DNA of 64,000 nucleotides. It comes from Streptomyces tendae (GTDB taxonomy: Bacteria > Actinomycetota > Actinomycetes > Streptomycetales > Streptomycetaceae). Made by a program: the position numbers and the translations under genes. Positions 6,882 to 16,110 of this stretch are shown piece after piece. How positions within the stretch are numbered: the first letter of the stretch is position 1; each line of letters starts with the position of its first letter. The DNA is taken from contig NZ_CP043959.1 of NCBI RefSeq assembly GCF_008632955.1, positions 310,001 to 374,000 of the forward strand, given 5' to 3'. The notes beneath the pieces were generated by a model. The model was given only the letters and a program-made list of their open reading frames with translations, searched no databases and was not told the DNA's origin.

Positions 6882-9480
6882 CCTCGCCGGCAACCTCCGC
6901 GTCCGCCCGGGCTCCCGCAGCCGTCGGCTCCTCCGCAGCCTCGGCCGCCTGGGCGGCCTCCGGCCCCCGCGTGGCTGCCGCCGCCTCGGGCACCTCCGCG
7001 TCACCCGCCCCCTCCTCCGGCTTCTCGTCCCGCTTCCCGTCCGCCCCCTCCTCCGGCTTCTCCTCCCGCTTCCCGTCCGCCCCCTCGTCCTGCTTCTCGT
7101 CCTGCTTCTCGGGCGGCGCACCTTCCAGCAGGACGGTGAGCAGCCGGACGGCGCCCCGCTTGTGCAGAGGGTCGTTGCCGTTGCCGCACTTCGGGGACTG
7201 GATGCAGGAGGGACAGCCGGCGTCGCACTCGCAGGAGGCGATGGCCTGGCGGGTCGCCGTCAGCCAGGAGCGGGCGGTGTGGAAGGCACGTTCCGCGAAG
7301 CCCGCGCCGCCCGGGTGGCCGTCGTAGACGAAGACCGTGGGCAGCAGGGTGTCGGGGTGCAGCGGGATCGAGACGCCGCCGATGTCCCAGCGGTCGCAGG
7401 TGGCAAAGAGCGGCAGCATGCCGATGGACGCGTGCTCGGCCGCGTGCAGGGCGCCGCCGAGGATCTCCGGGTTGATCCGCGCCCGGTCCAGCTGGTCCTC
7501 GGTGACCGTCCACCACACGGCCCGGGTGCGCAGCGTACGAGGAGGGAGGTCGAGTTTTGTCTCGCCGAGCACTTCGCCGGTGATGACCCGCCGCCGCAGG
7601 AAGGAGACCACCTGGTTGGTGACCTCGACGGAGCCGAAGCACAGGCGCCCGTCACCCCACGGGATCTCGGTGTCCGTCTCCAGCACGGAGATCGACGTGG
7701 TGTCGCGGGCCACGGTGGTGTAGGACGGGCTGGCCTGCTCGACCAGGGCGACGGAGTCCTCCAGGTCGAGGGAGCGGACGACGTAGGTGCGGCCCTGGTG
7801 CAGGTGGACCGCGCCCTCGTGGACGCTGGTGTGCGCCGCGCCCGCGTCGACCGTGCCCAGCAGCCTGCCCGTCCCGGTCTCGACGACCTGGACCGGCCGG
7901 CCGCCCTCCCCGCGGATGTCGGTGAGGTCGGCGGCCCGCTCGCGGCGGGTCCAGTGCCAGGCCCTCGTCCGCCGGCGCAGCAGCTTCGCGGCCTCCAGCT
8001 GCGGCAGCAGGTCCTCGGTCGCGGGACCGAAGAGGGCGAGGTCGTCGTCCGTCAGAGGGAGTTCCTCGGCCGCGGCGCACAGGTGCGGGGCGAGCACGTA
8101 GGGGTTGTCGGGGTCGAGGACGGTGGACTCCACGGGCCGGTCGAAGAGCGCCTCGGGATGGTGGACGAGGAAGGTGTCCAGGGGGTCGTCGCGGGCGACT
8201 AGGACGGCGAGGGCGCCCTGACCGGACCGTCCGGCGCGGCCGGCCTGCTGCCACAGGGAGGCGCGGGTGCCCGGGTAGCCGGCGATGACCACGGCGTCCA
8301 GGCCGGAGATGTCCATGCCGAGTTCGAGGGCGTTGGTGGCGGCGAGACCGAGCAGTTCACCGGAGTGGAGGGCGCGTTCGAGGGCGCGGCGCTCCTCGGG
8401 GAGGTAGCCGCCCCGGTAGGCCGCGACCCGCCGGGCCAGCGACCGGTCGACCTCGGCGAGGCGTTCCTGGGCGATCACGGAGATCAGCTCGGCGCCGCGC
8501 CGGGAGCGGACGAACGTGACCGAGCGGATGCCCTGCACGGTCAGGTCGGTCAGCAGGTCGGCGGCCTCGGCGGTGGCGGTGCGGCGCACCGGGGCGCCCC
8601 TCTCGCCGTGCAGCTCGGTCAGGGGCGGCTCCCAGAGGGCGAACACCAGTTCACCGCGGGGTGAGGCGTCGTCGGCCACCTCGACCACCGGCAGCCCGGT
8701 GAGGCGGCGGGCGGCGACGGCCGGCTCGGCGGCGGTCGCCGAGGCCAGCAGGAACACGGGCGACGAGCCGTAGCGGGCGCACAGCCGCCGCAGCCGGCGC
8801 AGCACCTGGGCGACGTGCGAGCCGAACACGCCCCGGTAGGTGTGGCACTCGTCGACGACGACGTACTTCAGCGACTTGAGGAAGGAGGCCCAGCGGGGAT
8901 GGGACGGCAGGATGCTCCGGTGCAGCATGTCCGGGTTGGTCAGCACGTAGTTGGCGTACTGGCGGATCCACTCGCGTTCCTCGAACGGCGTGTCGCCGTC
9001 GTGGACCGCCGCGCGCACCGAATGGCCCAGTGGCTGTGAAAGTTCCTTCACGGACCGGAGCTGGTCCGCGGCGAGGGCCTTGGTGGGGGAGAGGTACAGC
9101 GCCGTGGCGCCCCTGCCGTTCGGGGCCTCGGCGCCGTCCAGCAGCGTGGACAGGACGGGCATCAGATACGCCAGGGACTTCCCCGAGGCCGTGCCGGTCG
9201 CGACGACCACGGACTCGCCGTCCAGGGCGTGCTCGGCGGCCCGTGCCTGGTGGGCCCAGGGGTGTTCGATGCCCGCGGCCCGCACCGCGGCGACGACCTC
9301 CGCGCGGATCCGGTCCGGCCAGACGGCATGCCGACCCGCACGCGGGGGCAAGTGCTCCGTATGGGTAATGCGCGAAGCCCGGCTCGGTCCGGACGCGAGC
9401 CGGTCCAGGACGGCGCCCGGCGCGGCGGTCCTGGATCGCGTGTCCGTCGGGGGTCGATCGGATCGGTGATTCTTGGCCAT
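6814..9480 (-). CDS. DEAD/DEAH-box helicase of MrfA/YprA type with DUF1998 cysteine cluster
   Basis: This 888-residue superfamily 2 helicase has motif I ATGTASGKSLAYLMP, motif II in VVDECHTYRG and motif VI QQAGRAGRSGQG. The C-terminal four-cysteine cluster (CDAGCPSCIQSPKCG preceded by CEC) defines the DUF1998 group that includes Bacillus MrfA (mitomycin lesion repair) and eukaryotic Hrq1. A role in DNA repair is inferred from that family. After the cysteine cluster comes a low-complexity charged tail with three near-repeats of about 13 residues (KREEKPEEGADG type). The ATG at 9480 (MAKNHRSD) is chosen; longer frames would run into bldG on the other strand. It is divergent from bldG. Confidence 0.88.
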   Translation of the reverse strand: MAKNHRSDRPPTDTRSRTAAPGAVLDRLASGPSRASRITHTEHLPPRAGRHAVWPDRIRAEVVAAVRAAGIEHPWAHQARAAEHALDGESVVVATGTASGKSLAYLMPVLSTLLDGAEAPNGRGATALYLSPTKALAADQLRSVKELSQPLGHSVRAAVHDGDTPFEEREWIRQYANYVLTNPDMLHRSILPSHPRWASFLKSLKYVVVDECHTYRGVFGSHVAQVLRRLRRLCARYGSSPVFLLASATAAEPAVAARRLTGLPVVEVADDASPRGELVFALWEPPLTELHGERGAPVRRTATAEAADLLTDLTVQGIRSVTFVRSRRGAELISVIAQERLAEVDRSLARRVAAYRGGYLPEERRALERALHSGELLGLAATNALELGMDISGLDAVVIAGYPGTRASLWQQAGRAGRSGQGALAVLVARDDPLDTFLVHHPEALFDRPVESTVLDPDNPYVLAPHLCAAAEELPLTDDDLALFGPATEDLLPQLEAAKLLRRRTRAWHWTRRERAADLTDIRGEGGRPVQVVETGTGRLLGTVDAGAAHTSVHEGAVHLHQGRTYVVRSLDLEDSVALVEQASPSYTTVARDTTSISVLETDTEIPWGDGRLCFGSVEVTNQVVSFLRRRVITGEVLGETKLDLPPRTLRTRAVWWTVTEDQLDRARINPEILGGALHAAEHASIGMLPLFATCDRWDIGGVSIPLHPDTLLPTVFVYDGHPGGAGFAERAFHTARSWLTATRQAIASCECDAGCPSCIQSPKCGNGNDPLHKRGAVRLLTVLLEGAPPEKQDEKQDEGADGKREEKPEEGADGKRDEKPEEGAGDAEVPEAAAATRGPEAAQAAEAAEEPTAAGARADAEVAGEVSEPGAGPAAEAAADRQVPPGP

Positions 9481-9640
9481 CGGCACCGAGTGTGTCACTG
9501 GCGTGACGGACAATGGGGCCAAGGCGTCGTGCACGCCTGCCGGTAAGTGATTGAATGCCATGGCGGCTGGCGAACCGTCCCGGGGGCTGAGCCGAGATGT
9601 CCCAAGGGCGACCGCTCGATAGCTAGGTGCTGGAGGATCC

Positions 9641-9982
9641 GTGGACCTGTCCTTGTCGACCGAGACCATCGGCGATCGCACGATCGTCAGGGTCGGTGGC
9701 GAAATCGACGTATATACCGCGCCCAAGCTGCGCGAGCAGCTGGTCGAGCTGGTGAACGACGGCAGTTTCCACCTTGTCGTCGACATGGAAGGTGTGGACT
9801 TCCTCGACTCCACCGGACTCGGCGTGCTGGTCGGCGGCCTGAAGCGGGTGCGTGCCCATGAGGGCTCGCTGCGCCTGGTCTGCAACCAGGAGCGCATTTT
9901 GAAGATCTTCCGCATCACCGGCCTCACCAAGGTGTTCCCGATTCACACCTCGGTCGAGGAAGCGGTGGCGGCGACCGACTGA
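9641..9982 (+). CDS. bldG: BldG, anti-sigma factor antagonist controlling development
   Basis: This 113-residue STAS-domain anti-anti-sigma factor begins with a GTG and has GGAGG 4 bp upstream. The phosphorylation site lies in [12 protein letters not shown]; by count the serine is residue 57, the position known in BldG. BldG is required for aerial mycelium and antibiotic production in Streptomyces, and its activity is set by phosphorylation by cognate kinase-type anti-sigma factors. The next gene encodes such a factor. Length and gene order match the known S. coelicolor bldG locus. Two hairpins lie between bldG and the next gene. Confidence 0.96.
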   Translation: MDLSLSTETIGDRTIVRVGGEIDVYTAPKLREQLVELVNDGSFHLVVDMEGVDFLDSTGLGVLVGGLKRVRAHEGSLRLVCNQERILKIFRITGLTKVFPIHTSVEEAVAATD

Positions 9983-9991
9983 ACACCCGCT

Positions 9992-10058
9992 CCCGGGCCG
10001 TCGTGCCCGGGCAGCACGAGAGACACACGAGGGGGGCCGGGCTTTCGGCAGCCCGGCC
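9992..10058 (+). terminator. Two intercistronic hairpins after bldG
   Basis: CCCGGGC (9992-9998) pairs with GCCCGGG (10005-10011), and GGCCGGGC (10035-10042) pairs with GCCCGGCC (10051-10058). Both sit between bldG and its anti-sigma partner without a T-run. They could cause partial termination or protect a processed 3' end, giving more bldG message than downstream message. Established work on S. coelicolor bldG reports both monocistronic and bicistronic transcripts, which fits. Confidence 0.6.
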
Positions 10059-10093
10059 TCCTCACCGCACGCCCGTAGTCGCGAGGGGGATGC

Positions 10094-10531
10094 ATGGCCA
10101 CCGTCGAACTCCGCTTCAGCGCGCTGCCCGAGCACGTCCGGACCGCCCGTCTCGTGGCGGCGGCGGTGGCGCGCAGGGCCGGAGTCGACGAGGCCGTCCT
10201 CGACGAGGTCAGGCTCGCCGTGGGCGAGGCCTGCACCCGGGCCGTCGGCCTGCACCAGAACTCCGGCATCTCGGCGCCTGTGAAGGTGCTGCTGATCGAG
10301 GAGGAGAAGCAGTTCTCCATCGAGGTCGGCGACGAGGCGCCCCATGCCCCCGCCGGTGCCCGTGCGGCGGGAGCTGCGCCGGGTGACGCGGACGCGGAGA
10401 CCGAGGAGGACGAGATGGGCCTCGCGGTCATCAGCGGCCTCGTCGACGACGTCGAGGTGAGTGCGGGGGAGAGCGGCGGATCGATCCGCATGAGGTGGCC
10501 CGCCACGTCGCCGGCCGCGCTGTTCACCTGA
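10094..10531 (+). CDS. RsbW-like anti-sigma factor, BldG partner
   Basis: This 145-residue GHKL-type (HATPase_c) protein follows bldG in the same order as in S. coelicolor, where the product binds BldG. The helix that normally carries the Mg-ATP asparagine reads VGEACTRAVGLHQ, so Arg stands where SpoIIAB/RsbW kinases have Asn. The G2-like segment is MGLAVISGLVDDVEV. ATP binding or kinase activity may therefore be weak or lost. The insert around residues 85-110 is acidic and Ala-rich. GAGGGGGA upstream supports the ATG at 10094. It is likely co-transcribed with bldG. Confidence 0.85.
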   Translation: MATVELRFSALPEHVRTARLVAAAVARRAGVDEAVLDEVRLAVGEACTRAVGLHQNSGISAPVKVLLIEEEKQFSIEVGDEAPHAPAGARAAGAAPGDADAETEEDEMGLAVISGLVDDVEVSAGESGGSIRMRWPATSPAALFT

Positions 10532-10558
10532 CCGGTTCACCCGTACGCCGACCGTTTT

Positions 10559-10589
10559 CCGAAGGGCCCCCTGCTCGGGGGCCCTTCGG
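10559..10589 (+). terminator. Terminator hairpin ending the bldG operon
   Basis: A perfect 13-bp stem (CCGAAGGGCCCCC at 10559-10571 with its complement at 10577-10589) encloses a 5-base loop, directly after the anti-sigma gene. There is no long T-run, as is usual in Streptomyces. Confidence 0.85.
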
Positions 10590-10852
10590 CATGTGCGGGT
10601 TCCGCGGACCGTGCTTACAGTGGTCCCGAGCGGTTGATCGCGTGAATTCGTTCACTATCGCTCAGGCGCTCTGAAATTCGATCACGAGAATGCCTCAAGG
10701 GCATTACCGATTTCGGGTCGATGGCCTCCCGGTGATCAATGGGAAAGAGTGCATGCAGGCCATTTACATTTCTCGCGGTCTGTTTTGATCAGGTTCCGGT
10801 ACCTACAATCCCGTCCACATCTTGAGCTCAGCCCAAGCGTCAAGGAGGACGA

Positions 10853-13261
10853 ATGGCGGGGCTTTCCACCTCATACGAGTCGGGCCAACCCACATCCCTC
10901 GCAGCCGCCGTGCTGACCGACGAGAACCGCGTGCTCGTGGTGACCATCGGCATCGTGGCCCTGGCGGCGCTGGCGGTCGCGGCGGTCCTGGTACGCCAGG
11001 TACTCGCGGCCGGCGAGGGCACCGACAGCATGAAGAAGATCGCAGCCGCGGTACAGGAGGGCGCCAACGCCTATCTGGCCCGCCAGCTGCGCACCCTCGG
11101 CGTATTCGCCGTGGTCGTGTTCTTCCTGCTCATGCTGCTGCCCGCGGACGACTGGAATCAGCGTGCCGGGCGGTCGGTGTTCTTCTTGATCGGAGCGGCG
11201 TTCTCGGCGGCCACCGGTTATATCGGCATGTGGCTTGCCGTGCGCAGTAATGTCCGGGTCGCCGCGGCGGCCCGCGAAGCCACTCCGGCCGAGGGTGAGC
11301 CGGAAAAGGATCTCACCACCGTCTCGCACAAAGCGATGAAGATCGCTTTCCGTACGGGCGGCGTCGTGGGCATGTTCACGGTGGGGCTGGGTCTGCTCGG
11401 CGCCGCCTGTGTCGTGCTGGTGTACGCGGCCGACGCGCCGAAGGTGCTGGAGGGCTTCGGCCTCGGGGCCGCGCTGATCGCGATGTTCATGCGGGTCGGC
11501 GGCGGCATCTTCACCAAGGCCGCCGACGTCGGCGCCGACCTGGTCGGCAAGGTCGAGCAGGGCATTCCGGAGGACGATCCGCGCAATGCCGCGACCATCG
11601 CCGACAACGTGGGCGACAACGTCGGCGACTGCGCGGGCATGGCGGCCGACCTCTTCGAGTCGTACGCGGTGACGCTGGTGGCGGCGCTGATCCTCGGTTC
11701 GGCGGCGTTCGGCGACGCAGGGCTGGCGTTCCCGCTGCTGGTCCCCGCGATCGGGGTGATCACCGCGATGGCCGGAATCTTCGCGGTGGCGCCCAGGCGC
11801 GCCGACCGCAGCGGCATGAGCGCGATCAACCGCGGGTTCTTCATCTCCGCCGTGATCTCGCTCGTGCTGGTCGCGATCGCCGTGTTCGTCTACCTGCCGT
11901 CGTCGTACGCCGGCCTCGACGGGGTGACCGACGAAGCGATCTTGGGGAAGAGCGGCGACCCGCGGATCCTCGCGCTCGTCGCGGTGGCCATCGGCATCGT
12001 GCTCGCCGCCCTGATCCAGCAGCTCACCGGCTACTTCACCGAGACCACCCGGCGCCCTGTCCGGGACATCGGGAAGACGTCGCTCACGGGCCCGGCCACC
12101 GTGATCCTCGCCGGGGTCTCCGTCGGTCTCGAGTCGGCCGTCTACACCGCCCTGTTGATCGGCCTCGGCGTGTACGGGGCGTTCCTGCTCGGCGGCACGT
12201 CGATCATGCTCGCGCTGTTCGCGGTGGCGCTGGCCGGCACCGGCCTGCTCACCACCGTCGGGGTGATCGTCGCGATGGACACCTTCGGCCCCGTCTCCGA
12301 CAACGCGCAGGGCATCGCCGAGATGTCCGGCGACGTCGAGGGCGCGGGCGCCCAGGTGCTCACCAACCTGGACGCGGTCGGCAACACCACCAAGGCCATC
12401 ACCAAGGGCATCGCCATCGCCACGGCGGTGCTCGCGGCGGCGGCGCTGTTCGGCTCCTACCGGGACGCCATCACCACGGGCGCCAGAGACGTGGGCGAAC
12501 GGCTCACCGGTGACGGCGCGCCGCTGAGCCTGATGATGGACATCTCGCAGCCCAACAACCTCGTCGGGCTGATCGCCGGCGCGGCGGTCGTCTTCCTCTT
12601 CTCGGGGCTGGCGATCAACGCGGTGTCGCGGTCGGCGGGTTCGGTGGTCTACGAGGTACGGCGGCAGTTCCGCGAGAAGCCCGGGATCATGGACTACAGC
12701 GAGACACCGGAGTACGGCAAGGTCGTCGACATCTGCACCAAGGACGCCCTGCGGGAGCTCGCCACGCCCGGTCTGCTCGCCGTCATGGCGCCCATCTTCA
12801 TCGGGTTCACGCTCGGCGTCGGGCCCCTGGGAGCCTTCCTCGCGGGCGCCATCGGCACGGGCACGCTGATGGCGGTGTTCCTCGCCAACTCCGGCGGCGC
12901 TTGGGACAACGCGAAGAAGCTCGTCGAGGACGGCCACCACGGCGGCAAGGGCAGCGAGGCCCACGCGGCCACCGTCATCGGTGACACGGTCGGCGACCCG
13001 TTCAAGGACACCGCCGGTCCCGCGATCAACCCCCTGCTGAAGGTGATGAACCTGGTGGCGCTGCTCATCGCGCCCGCGGTCATCGAGTTCTCCTACGGCG
13101 CGGACAGGAGCGTGGGGATGCGGGTGCTCATCGCGGTGCTGTCGGCGCTGGTCATCATCGCCGCGGTCTACGTGTCCAAGCGGCGCGGAATCGCCGTGGA
13201 CGACGAGGACGACGCCGGGCCCCGGCCCAAGTCGCCCGATCCGGCCGTGGTTTCCGGATAG
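10853..13261 (+). CDS. hppA: Membrane-bound proton-translocating pyrophosphatase
   Basis: This 802-residue protein has about 16 predicted membrane helices and couples pyrophosphate hydrolysis to proton export. The substrate site is seen in DVGADLVGKVEQ (near residue 225), followed by NAATIADNVGDNVGDCAG. Late acidic motifs include GDTVGDPFKDTAGP. The subclass marker reads GNTTKA with Lys at residue 514; Lys at this place marks the potassium-independent class, Ala the dependent one. AAGGAGG precedes the ATG. The 263-bp upstream gap is AT-richer than its surroundings and has TACAAT at 10804-10809, but no well-spaced -35 element, so the promoter is unresolved. The C-terminal tail is long and acidic. 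Confidence 0.96.
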   Translation: MAGLSTSYESGQPTSLAAAVLTDENRVLVVTIGIVALAALAVAAVLVRQVLAAGEGTDSMKKIAAAVQEGANAYLARQLRTLGVFAVVVFFLLMLLPADDWNQRAGRSVFFLIGAAFSAATGYIGMWLAVRSNVRVAAAAREATPAEGEPEKDLTTVSHKAMKIAFRTGGVVGMFTVGLGLLGAACVVLVYAADAPKVLEGFGLGAALIAMFMRVGGGIFTKAADVGADLVGKVEQGIPEDDPRNAATIADNVGDNVGDCAGMAADLFESYAVTLVAALILGSAAFGDAGLAFPLLVPAIGVITAMAGIFAVAPRRADRSGMSAINRGFFISAVISLVLVAIAVFVYLPSSYAGLDGVTDEAILGKSGDPRILALVAVAIGIVLAALIQQLTGYFTETTRRPVRDIGKTSLTGPATVILAGVSVGLESAVYTALLIGLGVYGAFLLGGTSIMLALFAVALAGTGLLTTVGVIVAMDTFGPVSDNAQGIAEMSGDVEGAGAQVLTNLDAVGNTTKAITKGIAIATAVLAAAALFGSYRDAITTGARDVGERLTGDGAPLSLMMDISQPNNLVGLIAGAAVVFLFSGLAINAVSRSAGSVVYEVRRQFREKPGIMDYSETPEYGKVVDICTKDALRELATPGLLAVMAPIFIGFTLGVGPLGAFLAGAIGTGTLMAVFLANSGGAWDNAKKLVEDGHHGGKGSEAHAATVIGDTVGDPFKDTAGPAINPLLKVMNLVALLIAPAVIEFSYGADRSVGMRVLIAVLSALVIIAAVYVSKRRGIAVDDEDDAGPRPKSPDPAVVSG

Positions 13262-13462
13262 CGGTCTCCGGGCACCGGATCAAGCTGCGGGCGGACGGCG
13301 CGGATTGACGCGTCGCCCGCCCGCGGTGTCCGTGTGCTCGTGAGCCTTCTCTCGCCTGGTGCAAATGGCTCTAAAAAGGGGGGTACCGGACGTTCGACGA
13401 GTGGGTGTAGGCCATCCGGCGTGTATGTTCCGGGGCCGAAGGCCATGGAAGGGACCAATCCG

Positions 13463-14035
13463 GTGAACAAGAAGCTCGCGGCCGCGCTGTCCGGCGGTGC
13501 GGTACTGGTACTGGCGCTGACGGGATGCGGCGGCGACGACAGCGACGAGAAGCTGGACGCATGGGCGAAGGACGTCTGTGACGCGGTGCAGCCGCAGGCT
13601 GCCAAGATCAAGTCGGCCAACACCGCGATCCAGAAGGAAACCTCGGACAACAGCACGCCGCAGGCGGTCCAGCAGGCCGACTCGAAGGCCTTCCAGGACA
13701 TGTCCGACGCCTACAAGGCGATCGGCGCGGCCGTGAGCAAGGCCGGGGCGCCGGACGTCGACAACGGCGAGCAGAAGCAGCAGGACGCGGTCAAGGAGCT
13801 CAACAGCATCTCCGCGTCCTACGCCACCCTGAGGAAGCAGGTCGACGCCCTCAACACCGAGGACCAGGCGAAGTTCGCCGACGGTCTGAAGGACATCGCG
13901 GCCGAGCTGGACAAGCTGAGCAAGAGCGGCAGCGACGCCCTCAGCACGCTGGAGGAGGGCAAGGTCGGCGAGGCGATGTCCCGGCAGGCCAGCTGCCAGA
14001 CCGCCACCGCGTCGGCGGGAGCGACCAAGAGCTGA
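13463..14035 (+). CDS. Small secreted lipoprotein, function unknown
   Basis: This 190-residue protein has a lipoprotein signal: VNKKLAAALS, a hydrophobic core, and the lipobox LTGC around residue 23. The mature part is hydrophilic and helical, rich in Ala, Lys, Asp and Gln, with no catalytic motif visible; it resembles helical coiled-coil lipoproteins. The GTG at 13463 is preferred because GGAAGGGA lies at proper distance upstream; an ATG at 13445 is the alternative. It is likely anchored outside the membrane. It stands alone between hppA and the methyltransferase. Confidence 0.8.
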   Translation: MNKKLAAALSGGAVLVLALTGCGGDDSDEKLDAWAKDVCDAVQPQAAKIKSANTAIQKETSDNSTPQAVQQADSKAFQDMSDAYKAIGAAVSKAGAPDVDNGEQKQQDAVKELNSISASYATLRKQVDALNTEDQAKFADGLKDIAAELDKLSKSGSDALSTLEEGKVGEAMSRQASCQTATASAGATKS

Positions 14036-14113
14036 GCCGCGCAGGGCCGGAGCTGACGTCGGCTCAGCGGGCGCGGTGCGCGCCGGGCCGGGGTGGCGGC
14101 CACAATGGGGGGC

Positions 14114-15634
14114 GTGAGTGACGCCAGCCTGCCGCCCCTGCCCTCGTCCGACCGCCCCGACGCCGCCGTCCGGCTGCGGGAGGCGCTGCTCGGCGCCTCC
14201 TTCACCGCCGACGGACTTCTCGACCTGCTCGGCGCCCCCGCGTACACGGCGCTGGCCCGCAGCGAGACCGTGCCCGCGCTCCGTGCCACCCGCGGGGACA
14301 CACCGCTGGAGCTGCTCGTACGGCTGTTCCTGCTTCAGCAGCCCGTGCCGCGCGCGGGAGTGGCCGAGGTCCTGCCCGTCGACGCCTGCCTGGAGAGCGG
14401 GTGGCTCACGAGTCCGGGCCCCGACACGCTGACCGCGACCGTGGACGTACGGCCGTACGGCGGGCCGGGCGGCGAGGACTGGTTCGTGGTGTCGGACCTC
14501 GGGTGCGCGGTCGGCGGCGCCGGGGGCATCGGCAGCCGGGACGCGGGCGTGGTGCTCGGCGTCGGCGGCGCCTCCACCACCCTGGCCGGCATCACCGTCC
14601 GTACGCCCGTGGCGTCCGCGCTCGACGTCGGCACGGGGTCCGGCATCCAGGCGCTGCACGCCGCGCGGCACGCCACCCGCGTGACGGCCACCGACCTGAA
14701 CCCGCGCGCGCTGCACATCACCGCGCTCACCCTCGCGCTCTCCGGGGTCCCGGCCGCCGATCTGCGCGAGGGCTCGCTGTTCGGACCCCTGCGGGACGAC
14801 GAGACGTACGACCTGATCGTGTCCAACCCGCCGTTCGTGATCTCGCCCGGCGCCCGGCTCACCTACCGTGACGGAGGGATGGGCGGGGACGACCTGTGCC
14901 GCACGCTCGTCGCGGAGGCGGGGGAGCGGCTGAACGAGGGCGGGTTCGCCCAGTTCCTCGCCAACTGGCAGCACGTGGAGGGGGAGGACTGGCAGGACCG
15001 GCTCAGGTCGTGGGTGCCCCGCGGCTGCGACGCGTGGATCGTGCAGCGTGAGGTGCAGGACGTCACGCAGTACGCCGAGCTGTGGCTGCGGGACGCGGGC
15101 GACCACCGCGGGGACGAGGCGGAGTACCGGGCGCGGTACGACGCGTGGCTCGACGAGTTCGAGGCGCGCAAGGTGAAGGCCGTCGGTTTCGGCTGGATCA
15201 CCCTGCGCAGGTCGGGTGCCGCCGTGCCGTCGGTCACGGTGGAGGAGTGGCCGCACCCGGTGGAGCAGCCGCTCGGCGAAGCGGTCCGGGCGCACTTCGA
15301 GCGGCTCGACTACCTGCGGGCGCACGACGACGCGGCGCTGCTGGAGGCGCGGTTCGAGCTGGCGCCCGAGGTGGTGCAGGAGCAGGTCGGGCTGCCCGGC
15401 GCCGAGGACCCGGAGCATGTCGTGCTGCGGCAGAACCGCGGGATGCGCCGGGCGACCAAGGTCGACACGATCGCCGCGGGGTTCGCGGGCGTGTGCGACG
15501 GCACCATGACCGCGGGCCGGATCCTGGACGCCATCGCCCAGCTGCTCGGTGAGGACCCCGTGCTGCTGCGCGACCGGACGCCGGCCCAGATCCGGCTGCT
15601 GGTGGAGCAGGGCTTCCTGAACCCGGTGGGCTGA
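14114..15634 (+). CDS. Class I SAM-dependent methyltransferase (PrmC/HemK-like)
   Basis: This protein of about 506 residues has the SAM site DVGTGSGIQALHAARH and the acidic loop TATDLNPRALHIT. The catalytic tetrad NPPF appears in YDLIVSNPPFVISPG; NPPY/F is the signature of N-methyltransferases acting on planar amide or amine groups, such as PrmC on release factors or RsmC-type rRNA enzymes. A helical N-terminal domain of about 150 residues and a C-terminal extension of about 180 residues make it longer than PrmC. The substrate is unknown. The start is uncertain between GTG 14114 and ATG 14105. Confidence 0.85.
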   Translation: MSDASLPPLPSSDRPDAAVRLREALLGASFTADGLLDLLGAPAYTALARSETVPALRATRGDTPLELLVRLFLLQQPVPRAGVAEVLPVDACLESGWLTSPGPDTLTATVDVRPYGGPGGEDWFVVSDLGCAVGGAGGIGSRDAGVVLGVGGASTTLAGITVRTPVASALDVGTGSGIQALHAARHATRVTATDLNPRALHITALTLALSGVPAADLREGSLFGPLRDDETYDLIVSNPPFVISPGARLTYRDGGMGGDDLCRTLVAEAGERLNEGGFAQFLANWQHVEGEDWQDRLRSWVPRGCDAWIVQREVQDVTQYAELWLRDAGDHRGDEAEYRARYDAWLDEFEARKVKAVGFGWITLRRSGAAVPSVTVEEWPHPVEQPLGEAVRAHFERLDYLRAHDDAALLEARFELAPEVVQEQVGLPGAEDPEHVVLRQNRGMRRATKVDTIAAGFAGVCDGTMTAGRILDAIAQLLGEDPVLLRDRTPAQIRLLVEQGFLNPVG

Positions 15635-15694
15635 GGCGGGGCGGAGGCGGGGGCGCTCCGCGACGATCGAGGGGCGCCCGTTCACGACCGCGGG

Positions 15695-15958
15695 CCGCCC
15701 TGCCCGGATCCCGGGTCGCCCTGCCCCGGTCCTGGGCCCGCCCTGCCCGGATCCCGGGCGCCCTGCCCCCGGTCCTGGGCCCGCCCTGCCCGGATCCCGG
15801 GTCGCCCTGCCCCCGGTCCTGGGTCCCCGCCCTGCCGGATCCCGGGTCGCCCCCCCCGTCCTGGGCCCGCCCTGCCCGGATCCCGGGTCGCCCTGCCCCC
15901 GGTCCTGGCCCGCCCTGCCCGAATCCCGGGTCCCCTGGCCGCCCTGCCCGGATCCCGG
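15695..15958. repeat. Imperfect ~42-bp GC-rich tandem repeat
   Basis: About six imperfect units of 41-43 bp lie between the methyltransferase and the small membrane protein. Units start near 15695, 15738, 15781, 15825, 15868 and 15911. Each contains CGCCCTGCCCGGATCCCGG followed by a CCGGTCCTGGG block. There are no spacers, so this is not CRISPR. On the minus strand it can be read as a Gly-rich frame, which I regard as accidental. Confidence 0.85.
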
Positions 15959-15996
15959 CCTGCCCCGCGCCGCCCCGACCCGATCGCGGGCCACCC

Positions 15997-16110
15997 GTCA
16001 CGCTCACGTGCCGTCCGCCACGCTTACGGGCTGTATGTCACGCTCACGGGGCACCCCGTCACGCTGTCGGGGCGCCCGGTCAGGCCCCCGTGTCCCAGCC
16101 GTCACACAGA
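15997..16110. repeat. Phased GTCACGCT repeats, 20-22 bp period
   Basis: Variants of GTCACGCT(C/G)(A/T)CGGG begin at 15997, 16017, 16037, 16058 and 16079, with GTCACACAG at 16101. The spacing of 20-22 bp is about two helical turns, so the copies face the same side of the DNA. The array ends about 250 bp before the small membrane gene. I see no gene between 15635 and 16357. Confidence 0.6.

Noticed and set aside
10785..10809. hppA promoter TTGATC/TACAAT
   Set aside because: The spacer is only 13 bp, too short for a standard promoter; kept as an unresolved note.
13280..15994. Minus-strand frame with collagen-like Gly repeats
   Set aside because: The repeats come from the 42-bp non-coding array, and the rest is antisense to the lipoprotein and methyltransferase genes.
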